Below, in pieces: positions 51,297 to 63,331 of a DNA stretch of 64,000 bases (positions are counted from its first letter, which is position 1; each line of letters opens with the position of its first letter). Origin of the DNA: Tetrahymena elliotti 4EA (lineage: Eukaryota; Ciliophora; Oligohymenophorea; Hymenostomatida; Tetrahymenidae); contig JH720341.1 of the NCBI GenBank assembly GCA_000231825.2, positions 518,099-582,098 of the forward strand, written 5' to 3'. The translations under genes and the position numbers were made by a program. The notes under the pieces were generated by a model, which saw only the letters and a program-made list of their open reading frames with translations, did not search any database and was not told where the DNA came from.

Positions 51297-52547
51297 TTCT
51301 TTAATTTTTCAAAAATTATTATTTTTGTGTTCTTCTATTTATTTTTGTTTAATAAATATTAAATAAATAGAATTTATTGTCAGAAATTTAATACAAAATT
51401 TTAAATGCATATCTGATATAAATTTTACTAACAGATTAAAAATTAAACCTAAAAATTTTATATATTGTACCTCTGATGATTACTAATTTTCTAGTAATTA
51501 TTAAGTATGCTTACAAGTAATTTATTAATTTTACAACTCTCTTCATCCAAAATATTTCATATTAACTTTTAAAATATCAAACTCAACTTTTTAGAAATAA
51601 TTTTCATTTTAAAAATTCCTAACAGCTATACATTAAACATATTTTATTAAAACTCCAAAAAAATTATGTTGTTCTATTAAATCAGATTTCATAATAAATG
51701 AAAAATGATTAAGGAAAATAGTTAAATAAGATTAAAGAAAAAATAATAGCCATAAACATAATCAAATTAATTTATTTTCTAATACAAGATATTTTTAGAA
51801 AGTATGTATATTTTTAGCAAAGTATCTTATTTAATTTTTCTTGTAAGTAAAAAAAAAATTACATGGCATTAGACAGATTTGCATTTAAATGTCTAATCCT
51901 TGAAAATTGATAAATAAAAGTAGTTGTTAAAAGGTGATAATAACTTTTTTGGGAAAGATTTATAAAAAATTATTCTGAAAACCTATAAAGTTATTTTCAT
52001 ATAAACTAACAATTTTCGATAAGTTTGAAAAGAAATGAACATTATTTAAATTTTTAATTTCATTCTTTTTAAAAAAATGATTTTTGATTTTGGAGTAATA
52101 AAAATTAAAATTATCACAAGTATAAAAATATATATAAAAGATTTTTGAAAAGATAAACTTATAATTTTTTATTTTTAGTAGTTTTTCATTTGAAATGCTT
52201 ACTTCTAAGCAATATCTATTACCTTTGAATTCAAATAATTAAATTTTGCTCTATTTTTATTCATAATAAAATAGAATGAAAATAAATTAAAAATTTTTTA
52301 TGAAAAAATAAAAATAGACTCTTTTGATTAAAGGCAGTATTTGGAGATTTTGTTTTAAATGTAGAGTAGATAGAATGCAGCAAATAAATATGAAAGATAA
52401 AATACAATAAATTAAAATACTTTTGAGACATTATTTGTTAATATTTTTATAAAAGTAGACATTACGAGAGATATTTTTATAGTTTAGCACTATTTAAAAT
52501 AACTTAAATAGTTAGGGAATTTGTTGGTATGGTTATTATTGATAGCA
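51297..52547. other. Intergenic region
   Basis: 5' flank of paralogue A and 3' flank of the glutathione transferase gene. No gene supported. Confidence 0.5.
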
Positions 52548-53285
52548 TCATCCAAGGATAGGATATTTTTCAGAGCTAATATATTTTTTAATAGCAGGAA
52601 TACTTTCAAAGCTATTTAGAACCAAATCAAATACATGTGAATAATCATCATAGAGAGAAGGGAAATACTTTTAAAAGTACTTAGATATTATGTAGAAGTA
52701 ACAATCTACAACACTCAAATACCCCATAACGAAGTACTAGGTATATGAAGTAGTAGCTTAGTTTTTTTGCTCAATGAATTTAATTAGTTTATTGAATTTT
52801 GGTATTATTGTATCTTAAGCATACTTTATCTAATTTTCTTAAGGAAATTTAGCAGTAGCAGAAGATATTTGTGTGAAGACATCATTTAAAATAAATCTAA
52901 TCTCATCAATCTTGAAGTCATCTATTGGGTTATACTAGGAATTGTCAATTGATAATTTAACTCTATTGCGGAGTTAGCTGTTAGGACTGATTTGTTCTTT
53001 ATCTTACAAGTTTCTTCCTTTTTCATATTTATAGAGTATGTAGTTAACAATATTATGTATTTCTGTAATTTTCATCCCATTTGAGTTATCAATAAGAAAT
53101 GGTAGGTTTGGAAAATCTAAATTTAAATCTTCTTTCTCCTTACCAAACCAAGTGTTCTGATCAAAAATATTAACTTAATAAGGAATATTAAGTATTTCCA
53201 ACATAAATATAACTGGCATGTTTCTTCCAGCAAATGGCCAATAGCCTAGCACTAATTCAGCTTCTTAATTTTTTTATATTGACAT
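52548..53285 (-). CDS. Glutathione S-transferase, mu-class-like
   Basis: Single exon, ATG 53285 (MSIQKNQEAELVLGYWPFAG) to TGA 52550-52548, 245 residues. The thioredoxin-like N-terminal domain carries LGYWPFAGRNMPVIFMLEI, with Tyr in the position used for glutathione activation, then LNLDFPNLPFLIDNSNGMKI, which closely matches the LGLDFPNLPYLIDG..KITQS block of mu-class GSTs. The C-terminal helical domain follows (FTQISSATAKFPQENQIKYA, YFVMGYLSVVDCYFYIISKY). It conjugates glutathione to electrophiles in the cytosol; Tetrahymena is known to have many mu-class GSTs. The reading frame continues open upstream of the ATG (see 53286-53804). Some residues near the active Tyr (FAGRNM for IRGLAQ) differ from animals. 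Confidence 0.92.
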
Positions 53286-53804
53286 TTTGATAATGTTAAT
53301 CTTGATAAGCACTTTTATAAATAAGAGATTTTTAATTTAAGACTTTTAGTAATCAAAATTTAATTATAAAAATACAAATGACTCTTCTTCAAGTCTCTTT
53401 GTAAATATTAAAGGATTCCATGAATATTCGATTAATTTTGATATAAATTCTGGAATAATGATAGAAGACTATCACTAATTTAAAAATAGAAAATTAAAAA
53501 TGCACTTTCTTACTTACATAATTGACTTAACATTTCATTCTATTTTATTCTTTTTGTAAAAACGAGGTGTTTGTTGTAAGAAATGCTTGAATTAAATATC
53601 ATCAACTAATTTTATAATTTGAAATATGTAAAATGCTATTTTTTCTTATTTTAGAATATCTTAATAAATGTATTCACTAATCAATCAATTATTTAATTCA
53701 AAAAACACAAATTTTTCAAAAGGGCATATTTTTTTAAAATGATTAATTTATTCTTCTTGTTATCTTGTTAGAGATTTGCACAAGACAAGAAAGAGATTGT
53801 CCAT
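53286..53804 (-). pseudogene. Decayed or mis-modelled coding remnant upstream of the GST gene
   Basis: Protein-like minus-strand stretches: from ATG 53804 MDNLFLVLCKSLTRQQEEQ to ...KFVFFELNN, an in-frame TGA at 53687-53685, then LISEYIYQDILKQEKIAFYI to ...TPRFYKKNKIE and TGA 53537-53535; finally IPEFISKLIEYSWNPLIF and TKRLEEESFVFLQLNFDYQK, in the GST frame, down to 53300. A GT-AG intron could lie at about 53473-53515. The first TGA is not removable by an obvious intron. Either a decayed gene, or a gene whose exons I have not resolved. No family recognised. Confidence 0.35.
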
Positions 53805-55365
53805 TTTCAATTTTATTCAAAATTATTAAAGTCTATGAAATAAAGTTTGTCAATAATTTTAGCTGAAACAAAGCTTTTTTTATTACTTGTGTTAATCATT
53901 TCTCGAAGGAGGTGAAGGAAGTTAAGAAGTTTTGAAAGAACATAATGATTAGTAATAAATTTTTTATTTTTCCTTTAGAATTCTTATTTTTTTCTCATTG
54001 TATGAATATGAAACAAATTAATTTCAGTAAAAGAATTATTTCAAATAATTAATTATTCCTAATCCATAAGTTATATTCTAAATATCTCTGATAAATACTG
54101 TTGTTTAATATTTAAAAGACACAGGTTAACCATTTTAAATTTTATAACAGCTCTTTGAAAAATACTATCACCAAACTATTCTATTTCATTAAAAAAAATT
54201 TTTTTATTATTTTTTCTGGAAATTTTACTTTAAAAAGTACTTGCTTGAATCAGATTCTAAAATATCATCATTTTTGCCATATTAATAAAAAATATGAGGA
54301 TTTTTTTATCAAAAAATTGAGGCTTAATAACTATTTTTCTTTACACATATTTTAATTTTATTACTATTTATAATTTCTTAATTTTTTCCATCTATTTCGA
54401 ATAAAAGTAAAGTTTCAGTTGAATTTTACATAAAATAGAAAAGAATATTATTAATGTTTCCAATTTCTAATTATAAATTAATAACTATCATTCATGTAAA
54501 GTTATATTAATATAAAAAATACTTTTAATTTTATTTTGCTAAACAGGGTTTATTTTTCTAAAAACATTTTTATTGATCATTTTTATTCAAACACTTTTAG
54601 AAACATAATTTTGCTTATTTTTATTTTATTTTTCAATTCAAATGATGAAAGAAATTATTAATTTATAAAAAATATCTATGTTTGATCTATTTCTGTAAAT
54701 ATCTTATCACTTAACATAACTTATAAAAAACTATACCTCAATTGATATTATAACTATTTTGTTTGAGTAATTTGTATAATTTTATATTTATCAAAATAAT
54801 TTCATGAGAAAGTTTAAAAATAAAATTCATAAAAATAGTAGAGAGTGATCTGAGCATGTTAATATACTCTTTTAAATTTATTTTTCAAACAAATATTTAT
54901 ATAATAAGAATATAAGAAAAGGATTTAATATTTTAAACAGAGAACATAATAATATTTTTAACCAAGATTTAAATTAGATTAAAGAATCATAAATAATTTA
55001 TAAAAAAGCTGATCAAATAATAACTAAGTTAATTAATCTTCTACTTTGAACTAATGAAATAGAAGAATTTAAGTTAGTCAAAAGAAAAAATAGGTATTGC
55101 AAAAAGATTAATTTCTTAAGATATAGGTTCACAAACATATCTATTTTAACTAATAAAATTTGATATGATTAAATTTTGTAATAAAATGCATTATCATATT
55201 ATTCAATAAAAAAATATTTTTATAGATTATCCAGTAAATTAATATAAAGTATTGTGTTTATCAATATAAAGTATTTTGTATAGAAGTAAAATTGATTATT
55301 TAAATTATTTTTTTATGCTAGTAAATAATTAAAATTATTTATTTGTTTTATTTTTAGTGTTTCTT
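53805..55365. other. Intergenic region
   Basis: 1.6 kb before the 3' end of paralogue B. A 66-codon plus-strand open frame at 54155 lacks an ATG at its start and looks random. It includes the short direct repeat at 55241-55275. Confidence 0.5.
55241..55275. repeat. Short direct repeat AATATAAAGTATT
   Basis: Two exact 13-bp copies at 55241-55253 and 55263-55275, separated by 9 bp, about 90 bp beyond the stop of paralogue B. It may affect nothing; slippage is the simplest origin. Confidence 0.7.
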
Positions 55366-56379
55366 TCATTTTATTTACTGGTTTTAATCTAGTGATGTTT
55401 CTAACTTCATCTTTTATCCATAAAAGCCAAATAAAAATAATAAATCTTTCTCTTTATTTAAGTTTTCTTGAATTTCTCTTTGTTATTTATTTAACTGCTC
55501 TATCAGATTTTAGTCATTAGATTTAGTCATAGAAAGTAGAAGAAGGAATTGATCTATTAAAACATATAGAGTTTACTAATTCTTTTCTATGCTTATCATG
55601 ATTTTATAAATTCCGCAAATGCTCTATATTTCTTATGGATTGCATTTTTATAAGAGATTCTTAAAAGAAATTTATTTAAGTAGGGCATTTCCAAATTCAG
55701 AAGCTTATGTCAAATCACTTTTAGTGAGATAATAGCTTAACATTATTTAACAAGGTGGTAACTTTTAGTAAAAAGTTAACTTTTTAGTATTGAGGCACAT
55801 TGATGCATAGAAAAAGCTCCTATCTATCATATTTAGTTTACTGTAAATTTACCCTATTTTTAAAGAGTAATAGTAATTCATATAAGTTTCATTTTCAGAT
55901 AACTCCTCTTCATTTAAGACAAAAGAATCTTCTGTATCTTTAAGATAGATTAATGTTCTTACAAAATCTCCTTACTTTAAACAAGATTCAGCCATAACTA
56001 AAGCTATATGTCCAACACTCATGTTTTCTTTTGAGAACTTCCTATTTAAATAAGGTAAAACTTCTTCTGCACAACTTACTACACTACTGTATTACTTATT
56101 GCAATATAGCTCCCATATAGCTTACTCACTATACTCTAAAACCCTTTCTGGGCACTTCTCCTACTTGATAGATTTTTTAAGTAGTGTAAGCTATTTTGTT
56201 TCACCTAAAATATAGTTTCTTAAAAAGCTTTTGCTTTAATTTAAAGCCTATTAATATTCTATCTCTTCTCTGCTTTAGATTGATTGTTAACTTTATTATT
56301 GATTTTGAAGCAATTTAAAGTTTAAATTAAATATTAGTGAGGTTCTACTTCTAATTTTTTGTAAAAACTTTTAAATCAT
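55366..56379 (-). CDS. TPR-like helical-repeat protein, paralogue B
   Basis: Single exon, ATG 56379 (MIQKFLQKIRSRTSLIFNLN) to TGA 55368-55366, 337 residues, close to paralogue A in length. Matching blocks: VLEYSEQAIWELYCNKQYSS (A: ALEYGEQALWDLYVSKDYLN), MSVGHIALVMAESCLKQGDF (A: ISIGYISLLMAESYVNSNQK), LFLFGFYGQKMKLET (A: LFILGYYGQKLKLEQ). The first 25 residues are basic, hydrophobic and free of acidic residues, consistent with a mitochondrial targeting peptide. Function unknown. Confidence 0.82.
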
Positions 56380-57001
56380 TCTTTTTTTAATTTCTAATTA
56401 ATAAAAATATCACTTTTAAATTAATTATTTTTTAAGAGTTATAAGAACTAGTATTTTTAAAATTCAACTATTTTCCAATAATTAGTGCTTTAATTGTAAA
56501 AAATATAAAATCAGTTCAACAACTTTTAAAAATTTTTTAAATGCTTTTTTATTAACTTAAAGATAAATTAACAAACAGAAAACTCCGAATAGCATCCAAA
56601 ATGTTAAAAATAAAACTTTTAAATCGTTTTTTATTTGAACTTTTCTCAGATAAGATAATTAAAAAATAAATATTATTCATGCGTCATTAAATGATGATGC
56701 AATATACTGTTAAGCACATTGAAATATTAAAATTATAATAAATTAATTAATTTTATGATTTTTCCCATGAAAACCCACAATAAAAATTGAATAAAAGTAA
56801 ACCTTTTTCTTTTTTAATTCAATATGTTTTATATTTGATAATTAACTATTTGTTAAGAATTTATATTTGAACTTAAACATTATATTTAGATAATACCTTC
56901 ACTTTTTTAATTGAGGGAACCTTTTATAAGTCATTTTTTTCCTAAAAACTAAATTTACTAATGAAACAAATTATATTTTGTAAGTAAAAAATTTATTCTA
57001 G
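56380..57001. other. Intergenic region
   Basis: Divergent spacer before the membrane-protein fragment. An ATG at 56961 followed by GTAAGT could suggest a start exon, but neither reading it through nor splicing at the nearby AG reaches the fragment's frame. Confidence 0.5.
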
Positions 57002-57888
57002 CCACAATATCAATAAATTATACATAATTGCAAACCCAATTCAATTACATTAAAATTGAAAAATATTTTTTCTATATCAGTGCCTATTGGAGTTTTTGTA
57101 CTAACTAGCTAAGAATTAAGTTTATTGATATTTTTCTAGTTCTAGTAATTAAGTTTAGAAGATTCTTTACAAGCAGCAAGTGCATTTTTATCATTCATTT
57201 CATTATTTTACATTTTAGGATTTTTAGGCTATCTTTTCTTTAAATTAAATTATAAATTAGTACTAACTTAGTCAATGATAGATACCTCATCATAATACTA
57301 AAATTAAGCTTTACATATTTTTGAAGAATCTAAATCTAAAACTAAAATGTAGAAGATAATAAAAAAATATAAAGACTATTATATTTATTCATCAAATAAA
57401 ACTCCTTCTTAAATAGAGCCCTTGTTTAAATTCTTAGTCTTCAAAAAGATTATTACATCTTTAATTATGACATGTTGTTATTCAAATCCAATATTTCAAC
57501 TCAGTATGTTGGTTTCTCTCTATTCAATTTATTGGCTTTATTTAGCAATTAGTAAACCTTTCAAATATGTGAGCTATACAATAATTTATCTTATTTTTGA
57601 AACAATAACTGCATTTTGTACCTTGTTCTCTTAAATGATAGCTAAAATTTTGAAAAATAAAAGATTATTTCTTTAGTGATGCTAGTACTCATATTAGTAG
57701 CATTAGCATTTTATTTGATTTTATCTTTGGTTTGTTTTATCTAATTTGGAATAAAGTACGTTAAAAAATGTAAAAATAAAACTTCATCAATTTCATACAA
57801 TTTAGAATTTGAACAAAAGCTTTCTTTATTTGACTAAATCAGTTTTGACAAAAGAAAATCCTAAAATAATATGGTCTGGTCCACCTGA
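57002..57888 (+). pseudogene. Orphan C-terminal fragment of a multipass membrane protein
   Basis: An open frame from about 57002 to TGA 57886-57888, with one 59-nt GT-AG intron (57618-57676, phase 1) that joins ...IFETITAF to LMLVLILVALAFYLILSLVC. Hydrophobic segments include ASAFLSFISLFYILGFLGYL, KIITSLIMTCCYSNPIFQL, SMLVSLYSIYWLYLAISKPF and YTIIYLIFETITAF; a polar tail ends NNMVWST. The SIYWLYLAISKPF...IYLIFE pattern resembles the C-terminal domain of large ciliate membrane proteins with Cys-rich ectodomains (from memory of such families, not checked). No start codon lies upstream in frame and no ectodomain is present, so a 5'-truncated copy is likely; an unseen upstream exon is the alternative. 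Confidence 0.55.
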
Positions 57889-58726
57889 GTTATTATAAAA
57901 ATAGAAACCCTTTTAATATATAAAACTTTGAAAGCTAAGAAAGAACTAATTCTAATTTATTTCATCCCTCATAAAATTGTCCATAGCTTACTTAGGAAAT
58001 GCAATTTGATTAAGATAATAGATCTAATGGACATGCTAAAAGATATAATTAAAATATTAACTAATAACAGAGAGATTTTACTGAAAAAATTGATCTTTAA
58101 ATATAAAATTAAAAAAAGAAAGTTTATAGATTGGAATATATTAATTATAGCTAATAAAAAATGTTTGGTGGAGGAATATTTTGAAATTTTTTCATATCAA
58201 TAAAATTTTTTGTTACTTCGTATGTTAAAGTTTTATTTATTAAGGTTAAATTAACTTTAAATCAATGTAATTTTTTCGTTTTCAATCTAAAATAAATATT
58301 AAGAAACTGAATCAATGAAAATTTAAATAATTTTTATTTATTAAATTCAACAAAATGTAAATTTTTTTTTATTTTTATAAAATTTTCAAAACTAAATTCT
58401 TGAAGGAGCAAATAGTTGACCAAATTTTTGCAAAAATAAATAAATAAATTATTTTTTTATTTGAATTTTTTTTTTGGGAGTAACAAGTCTTCTAATATAA
58501 ATAAATATTCTATAATGTATCTATTTTATTCTTATTATTTTTGTTTCTTCATACAATTATTTAAATAAATAATTGAAAATTCAAAACATTTAAAAAATAA
58601 ACCTTTTTTAAATAAAATATAAGAATTAAGCTTATTTAATTTTGCATTGCTAAAGTTATTTGATAAAATTACTTTTTATGTAGAATAAGAAAGCATAAAT
58701 CAAAATTAAAATAATTTAATTTAAAT
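57889..58726. other. Convergent intergenic region
   Basis: A Lys/Ile-rich 91-codon open frame at 57928-58203 starts at TTG, not ATG, and has no protein-like pattern. It is treated as noise. The rest is A+T-rich. Confidence 0.5.
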
Positions 58727-60088
58727 TCATTTCTTTTTGCTTAATTACTTTTCTATTTTTTCTTATATTTCTTTAGATAGTTTAGTTTTAATTTTGTAAT
58801 AACAATCTTTTACAAAGTACTAATCAATTATTGGAACATTTAAGACTTTTTCCTCAAGTTCGATACTCTTTTTGATTAAATTTAACAAATTTTATTGATA
58901 TGTTTCTGGTAAATGAGCGTCATTTATAAACCTTTTTTCACTTATTTCATAAACTTCTTTATGAATTTAAAGAACTTAACTTATGTTGTTATATTAATCT
59001 TGTATTATGTTTTATAGTTTTGAAGCTCTTTCTTCAGCTTCAATTTCTACTTCTTTACTCAAAACACCAATTTTCTTCTATTTTTCTAGTTCACATTTTA
59101 ATAGTATCGATTTTAAATTTCCTTTGTTCTACAATGCAAGCTAAAATAATATTTCTTGTCTCCAATTATAAACTGCTTCATATTTGTAGCTTGTTTCGCT
59201 TTCAGTTATTTATATTAAGTATAAGAGTAAATCTTAATATAGATAAGCATCTTATAGAGTATCTAGTTTAATAAAAATGGAAGCAACTCTTTCAAATATT
59301 TACTTTAATATCTCAAGTTAAGTTTCATCAAATGAAACTCTTACCTCTTCAAAAGTTACCTTAGAAAGAAAATTTGTACCAAATTGTAATGCTTCATTGC
59401 TTTTGTTCAGAGATTCTAAAGAATCAATTATAAGTAATGTGGGATATACTTAATGCTATACACTTATTCCTTATATTGATAAGCATATAGAAGAATAATA
59501 AATACATTTATCTATTTAACCAATATCTGAAAACCTTAAAGATAGCATATGAGTGTGACTAAAGTAATTTTAAATATCTTTTTCTAATAGCTCCTTATTT
59601 GAGTTATAAACTTCTTCTGCTTAGTTAATACATTCTTGTGCTTTGCTAATATCTTACATCTTAAGGTAGCAATCAATCATGATAGAATAGAAAGAGAAAA
59701 GATAAAGATCTTATTTAGAAACTTTACTTTTTAAAAATTAGGTTGTTAAATCACAGCATTTCAAAGCATTTACATAATCTTAATTTGCTACTAACCCGTC
59801 AATAATAATATTTGCATAGTCACATATTTCTATTGGGTCAGCATTAAATTTCTTAAGAATTGTGTCTAAAAAGTAGATTTATTCACTTTCATTCATTTTC
59901 TCTAATTCCATGATTTTTTTGTTATAATTATGGTCAGAAATGATATCTTCATAATAAACTTGCTTTTGTTTTTTATTATTTGGGTTAGAAGTAGAAAATT
60001 TATAAAAATTTAAGCTTTTGCTTTAAGTTCTTAAAGAGCAGACTCTATTTGGAATACTTTTAACTATTTTAGAAACTAATCTAATCAT
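58727..60088 (-). CDS. TPR-like helical-repeat protein, paralogue C (probable mitochondrial)
   Basis: Single exon, ATG 60088 to TGA 58729-58727, 453 residues, longer than A and B. The N-terminus MIRLVSKIVKSIPNRVCSLR continuing TQSKSLNFYKFST is rich in Arg, Lys and Ser with no acidic residue, a good mitochondrial presequence. The repeat core YANIIIDGLVANQDYVNALK ... SIMIDCYLKMQDISKAQECI is recognisably related to A and B but more diverged, and the C-terminal 150 residues form a long Lys/Glu-rich helix (KQKKIGVLSKEVEIEAEERA ... LSKEIQEKIEKQLSKKK). Function unknown. Confidence 0.8.
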
Positions 60089-60788
60089 ATTTGTTAGCTA
60101 AAATGTAATTAATTTATTAATATTAAATAAATAATATTAATTAATCTTCTAAAAAAGATATCTTTATAAAGTAATTCAATCAATTAAATTTATTCTTATC
60201 TCCTTTTCAATTTAGTTAATAAAAAAATAATAAATTTCTAATAAATAATCATTAATCTAATATTCAAAAACTAATAAAAATTTTGTAGCTAAATTATGTA
60301 AATAGTATATTTCAAAGTATGTTTAGAATCTGTCCTTTATTATGTTGCCATTTTATTAATTATTATTAAATAATTTATTGCAAGCAGAATAAATTAGATT
60401 GTATGTGAAAATTGTAAAATATTAAAAAAAAAGGTAAATGTTTTAGATCATCAATTTTAAATATGCCTTTAATATAATATTCAACAGCGAATTTTTCAAT
60501 TTACTTTTGAGATAATGATTAACTCATCAATATAATGTTATTTTTAAATTTTAAACTTTTAATTAATTTATTAATTCTAATTATCAGAAAAAAATAATTT
60601 GAATTTAATTAACTTTTAAAATAAATTTATTTTTAATAGACTGAAATTTATATTTTTCAGCCAAAAAATAAGTGAAATTATAAAAACAATAAATTTAATC
60701 ATTTTTTATTATTAGAAAAAACATAAATAGGAGAGGATATATTATTTTATTTGCTTAAAGTTTTAATTTAAACTATTCTATTATTTAT
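60089..60788. other. Intergenic region
   Basis: 5' flank of paralogue C and 3' flank of the first methyltransferase. No feature recognised. Confidence 0.55.
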
Positions 60789-61679
60789 TCAAGGTTTTTT
60801 AGCAATAACCATCAAACCATCTAAACCAATTGGTTCTCTATTTGTTATGATAATTTGCTAGAACTCCTTCATCATCACTTACTTAAACTCTTCTTATCTA
60901 TCACCTGCTTTTTTTAAGCTATCCTTAATGGTAGGAATATTAAATAAGGCTTGAATATCTTCTTAATCTATGTAAGCAAAAGGTTAAAATTGGTTCCAAC
61001 ATAAAATATTAGTAAAGCCAGCTTCTTCAAGTAATTTGATGAGCTTTTCTTTATCATTTAAGTGGAAACTGTTTCTAACCTAAGGAAGTTAAACTCCAAA
61101 CTACTCAGAGAGAATTCTGTTTGCAAGGGTAAAGAATTTTGATCTTTCTTTGTCTCCCCATACACTAAAACCTGCATATCCTCCTTTTTAAAGAACTCTC
61201 ATAGCTTCTGATAACATTTTATCAGGATTTGTAGTGATATTTAAGCATAAATTACAAATATAACAATCGAACATATTATCTTTAAAAGGCAATTATTCCC
61301 CATTTGCATTTGAAATGTGCAATTTATAATTAGGAATATAAGTTGTTTAACTTGGGGTATATTATGCTCCCATTCTTTAACATAATGTATCCAACATTGT
61401 ATCAGATAAATCAGTAGCATAATAATCTGCATCGTGGAGTTTTCTCTATAATGAATGATTATATAGATATCCACCTCCTGCACCAACTTCCAAGATGCTT
61501 TTTCTTTCCTCTAACTTAAGCATGTTTATAAGTGTGTAATAAAATCCATTGTGACCTTAATCTTTGCTCAAGTAAGATTTAGCATGATCTTCCCAAAATT
61601 ATTTAATTTCTTCAATAGTTGAAACCTTAAGAGTACTACTCTATTGCTACTTTAATTCGTTAATAAAATGAACAATCAT
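60789..61679 (-). CDS. Class I SAM-dependent methyltransferase, copy 1
   Basis: Single exon, ATG 61679 (MIVHFINELKQQQSSTLKVS) to TGA 60791-60789, 296 residues. Rossmann-fold motifs: motif I ILEVGAGGGYLYN (SAM-binding GxGxG-like loop), YATDLSDTMLD with the acidic end of strand 2, LPFKDNMFDCYICNLCLN (motif 4), and VLQKGGYAGFSVWGD (post-motif strand). This is the Methyltransf_11/25 type. The substrate cannot be told from sequence; small molecules, quinones or lipids are typical. The C-terminus GLDGLMVIAKKP closes the sheet. It is adjacent to copy 2, 313 bp apart on the same strand. Confidence 0.92.
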
Positions 61680-61992
61680 AAAATATGAATTTATTTTCTT
61701 ATTGAATTTATTACTTCTGCCATCTATGTTCTACTCTTGTGAAATATTTAGAAATTTTAACTTACTTTTTTAATTTAATGTTGTTATGATTTTTTAATTT
61801 TTTTATCTTATCTAATAAAATATGTTCCTTTAATAAGTAAATCTTTTAATTAAAGAAAGTTGAAGAATTTTTTCTAGATTAAATTTTATGATGCTGTTTG
61901 GGATAACAAATTAGTCAAATATTGCATAATTTAACAAACATATACTTTTTTATTTATAAATACTAATTTTAATTAATATTTATATGATATTT
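61680..61992. other. Spacer between tandem methyltransferase genes
   Basis: 313 bp; contains the 5' flank of copy 1. No shared element with the flank of copy 2 was noticed. Confidence 0.55.
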
Positions 61993-62916
61993 TCATTTCT
62001 TTTTTCCTATTATCATTAATCCATCTAAGCCTACTGGTTCTTTTTCATTCAGCAAAATATTTTCAAAAGCTTCAAGCAAAGCTTTTTTAGCTTCTTCTTT
62101 TTTATCACCACATTCAGCTAAGGAATCTTTAACTATTGGATGACTAAACAAAGTTTAAATATCTTCTTGATCAACATAAGGAAAAGGTTAAAATTAATTC
62201 CAGCACACCACGTTTGTGAATCCATGATCTTCTAGCATTTTAATAAGCTTTTATTTATCATTTAAATGAAAATTGCTTCTAACTCTTGGAAGTTTAATTC
62301 CAAATTTTCTATGAAGTATAGAAGGTATTAAAGTAAAGAATCTAGACCTTTATTTATCACCCCAAACAGTAAATCCAGCATATCCTCCTGTTTATAAAAC
62401 TCTATGTGCCTCAAGAATCATTTTTTCAGGATTAGTAGTAATCTACAAGCATAAATTTGCAATATAGCAATCAAACATTTCATTTTTATAGTGTAAGTTT
62501 TCACCATTAGCTCTTTCAATATGCAAATTATAATTAGGAAGGGTAATCAATTAATTAGGTTTATACTCTACACCAATTCTTTTACATAGAATATTTAGCA
62601 TTGAATCTGAAAGATCTGTAGCATAGTAGTTAGCATGAGGATGTTTTCTATTTAAAGAATGATTGTACAGAAAACCTCCACCAGCACCTACTTCTAATAT
62701 ATTCATTCTCTTCTCTATTTTCAACATGTTAATTAATGTATAATAAAATCCATTTGCTCCAGAATCTTAACTTAGATAGTTATCAGAGTTTTCATCCCAA
62801 TACTTTTTAATCTCTTCTATAGGTTTCCCCTTTAAACAAAATGAAAAGTTATTGCTCTTGTTTAAGCTTTTGAAAGCTCTAATCTATTATGTCTTAAGCT
62901 AGTTATAAATAAACAT
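61993..62916 (-). CDS. Class I SAM-dependent methyltransferase, copy 2
   Basis: Single exon, ATG 62916 to TGA 61995-61993, 307 residues. From IEEIKKYWDENSDNYLSQD on it is collinear with copy 1: GANGFYYTLINMLKIEKR, ILEVGAGGGFLYNHSLNRK, YYATDLSDSMLNILCKRIG, MFDCYIANLCLQITTNPEKM, GGYAGFTVWGDKQRSRFFTL, GFTNVVCWNQFQPFPYVDQE. The N-terminal 30 residues (MFIYNQLKTQQIRAFKSLNK...) differ from copy 1 and are basic and Ser/Asn-rich, so this copy may be imported into mitochondria; that is inference. A recent tandem duplication with conserved catalytic loops is the simplest origin. Confidence 0.92.
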
Positions 62917-63331
62917 TTTATAAAGTTTATTTTTAGTTTTTTGATACAGATTCAAATATCTTATTATAAATCGACTATTTAATTATGTAAACTTCCTATA
63001 ATTATTTAATTTAACAAATGTACACGAATTTAATAATAAAAATCCAAATCAAAAAATTGAATTAACTTAATTTAAAAAAATAAAAAAATACTAAAAAAAA
63101 TATTTTAATAAAGAAATATTTCAATTTTATAATTAATTAGTTAGAAGAAAGAGAGCTAATCATTATTTTTAAACTGATTTGTAAAATAAAAGTGCCTACC
63201 AAAAATATTTCAAAAAGCTTTTTAAAAAATTATTGATTTTTGAAAAATTTTTAATAATAAATTTAGAATAAAAACAAATCATAAAATCAAAAATAAAAAA
63301 AATAAAAAAATTGTTTTTGACATTAATTTAA
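62917..63331. other. Divergent intergenic (promoter) region
   Basis: 5' flanks of methyltransferase copy 2 and the right-edge LRR gene. A+T-rich, no motif recognised. Confidence 0.55.

Noticed and set aside
54155..54355. 66-codon plus-strand frame
   Set aside because: No ATG at the start, Phe/Lys/Ile composition of random A+T sequence.
57928..58203. 91-codon Lys/Ile-rich frame after the membrane fragment
   Set aside because: Begins at TTG without ATG and has random-looking composition.
59020..59271. 83-codon plus-strand frame
   Set aside because: Antisense to helical-repeat paralogue C.
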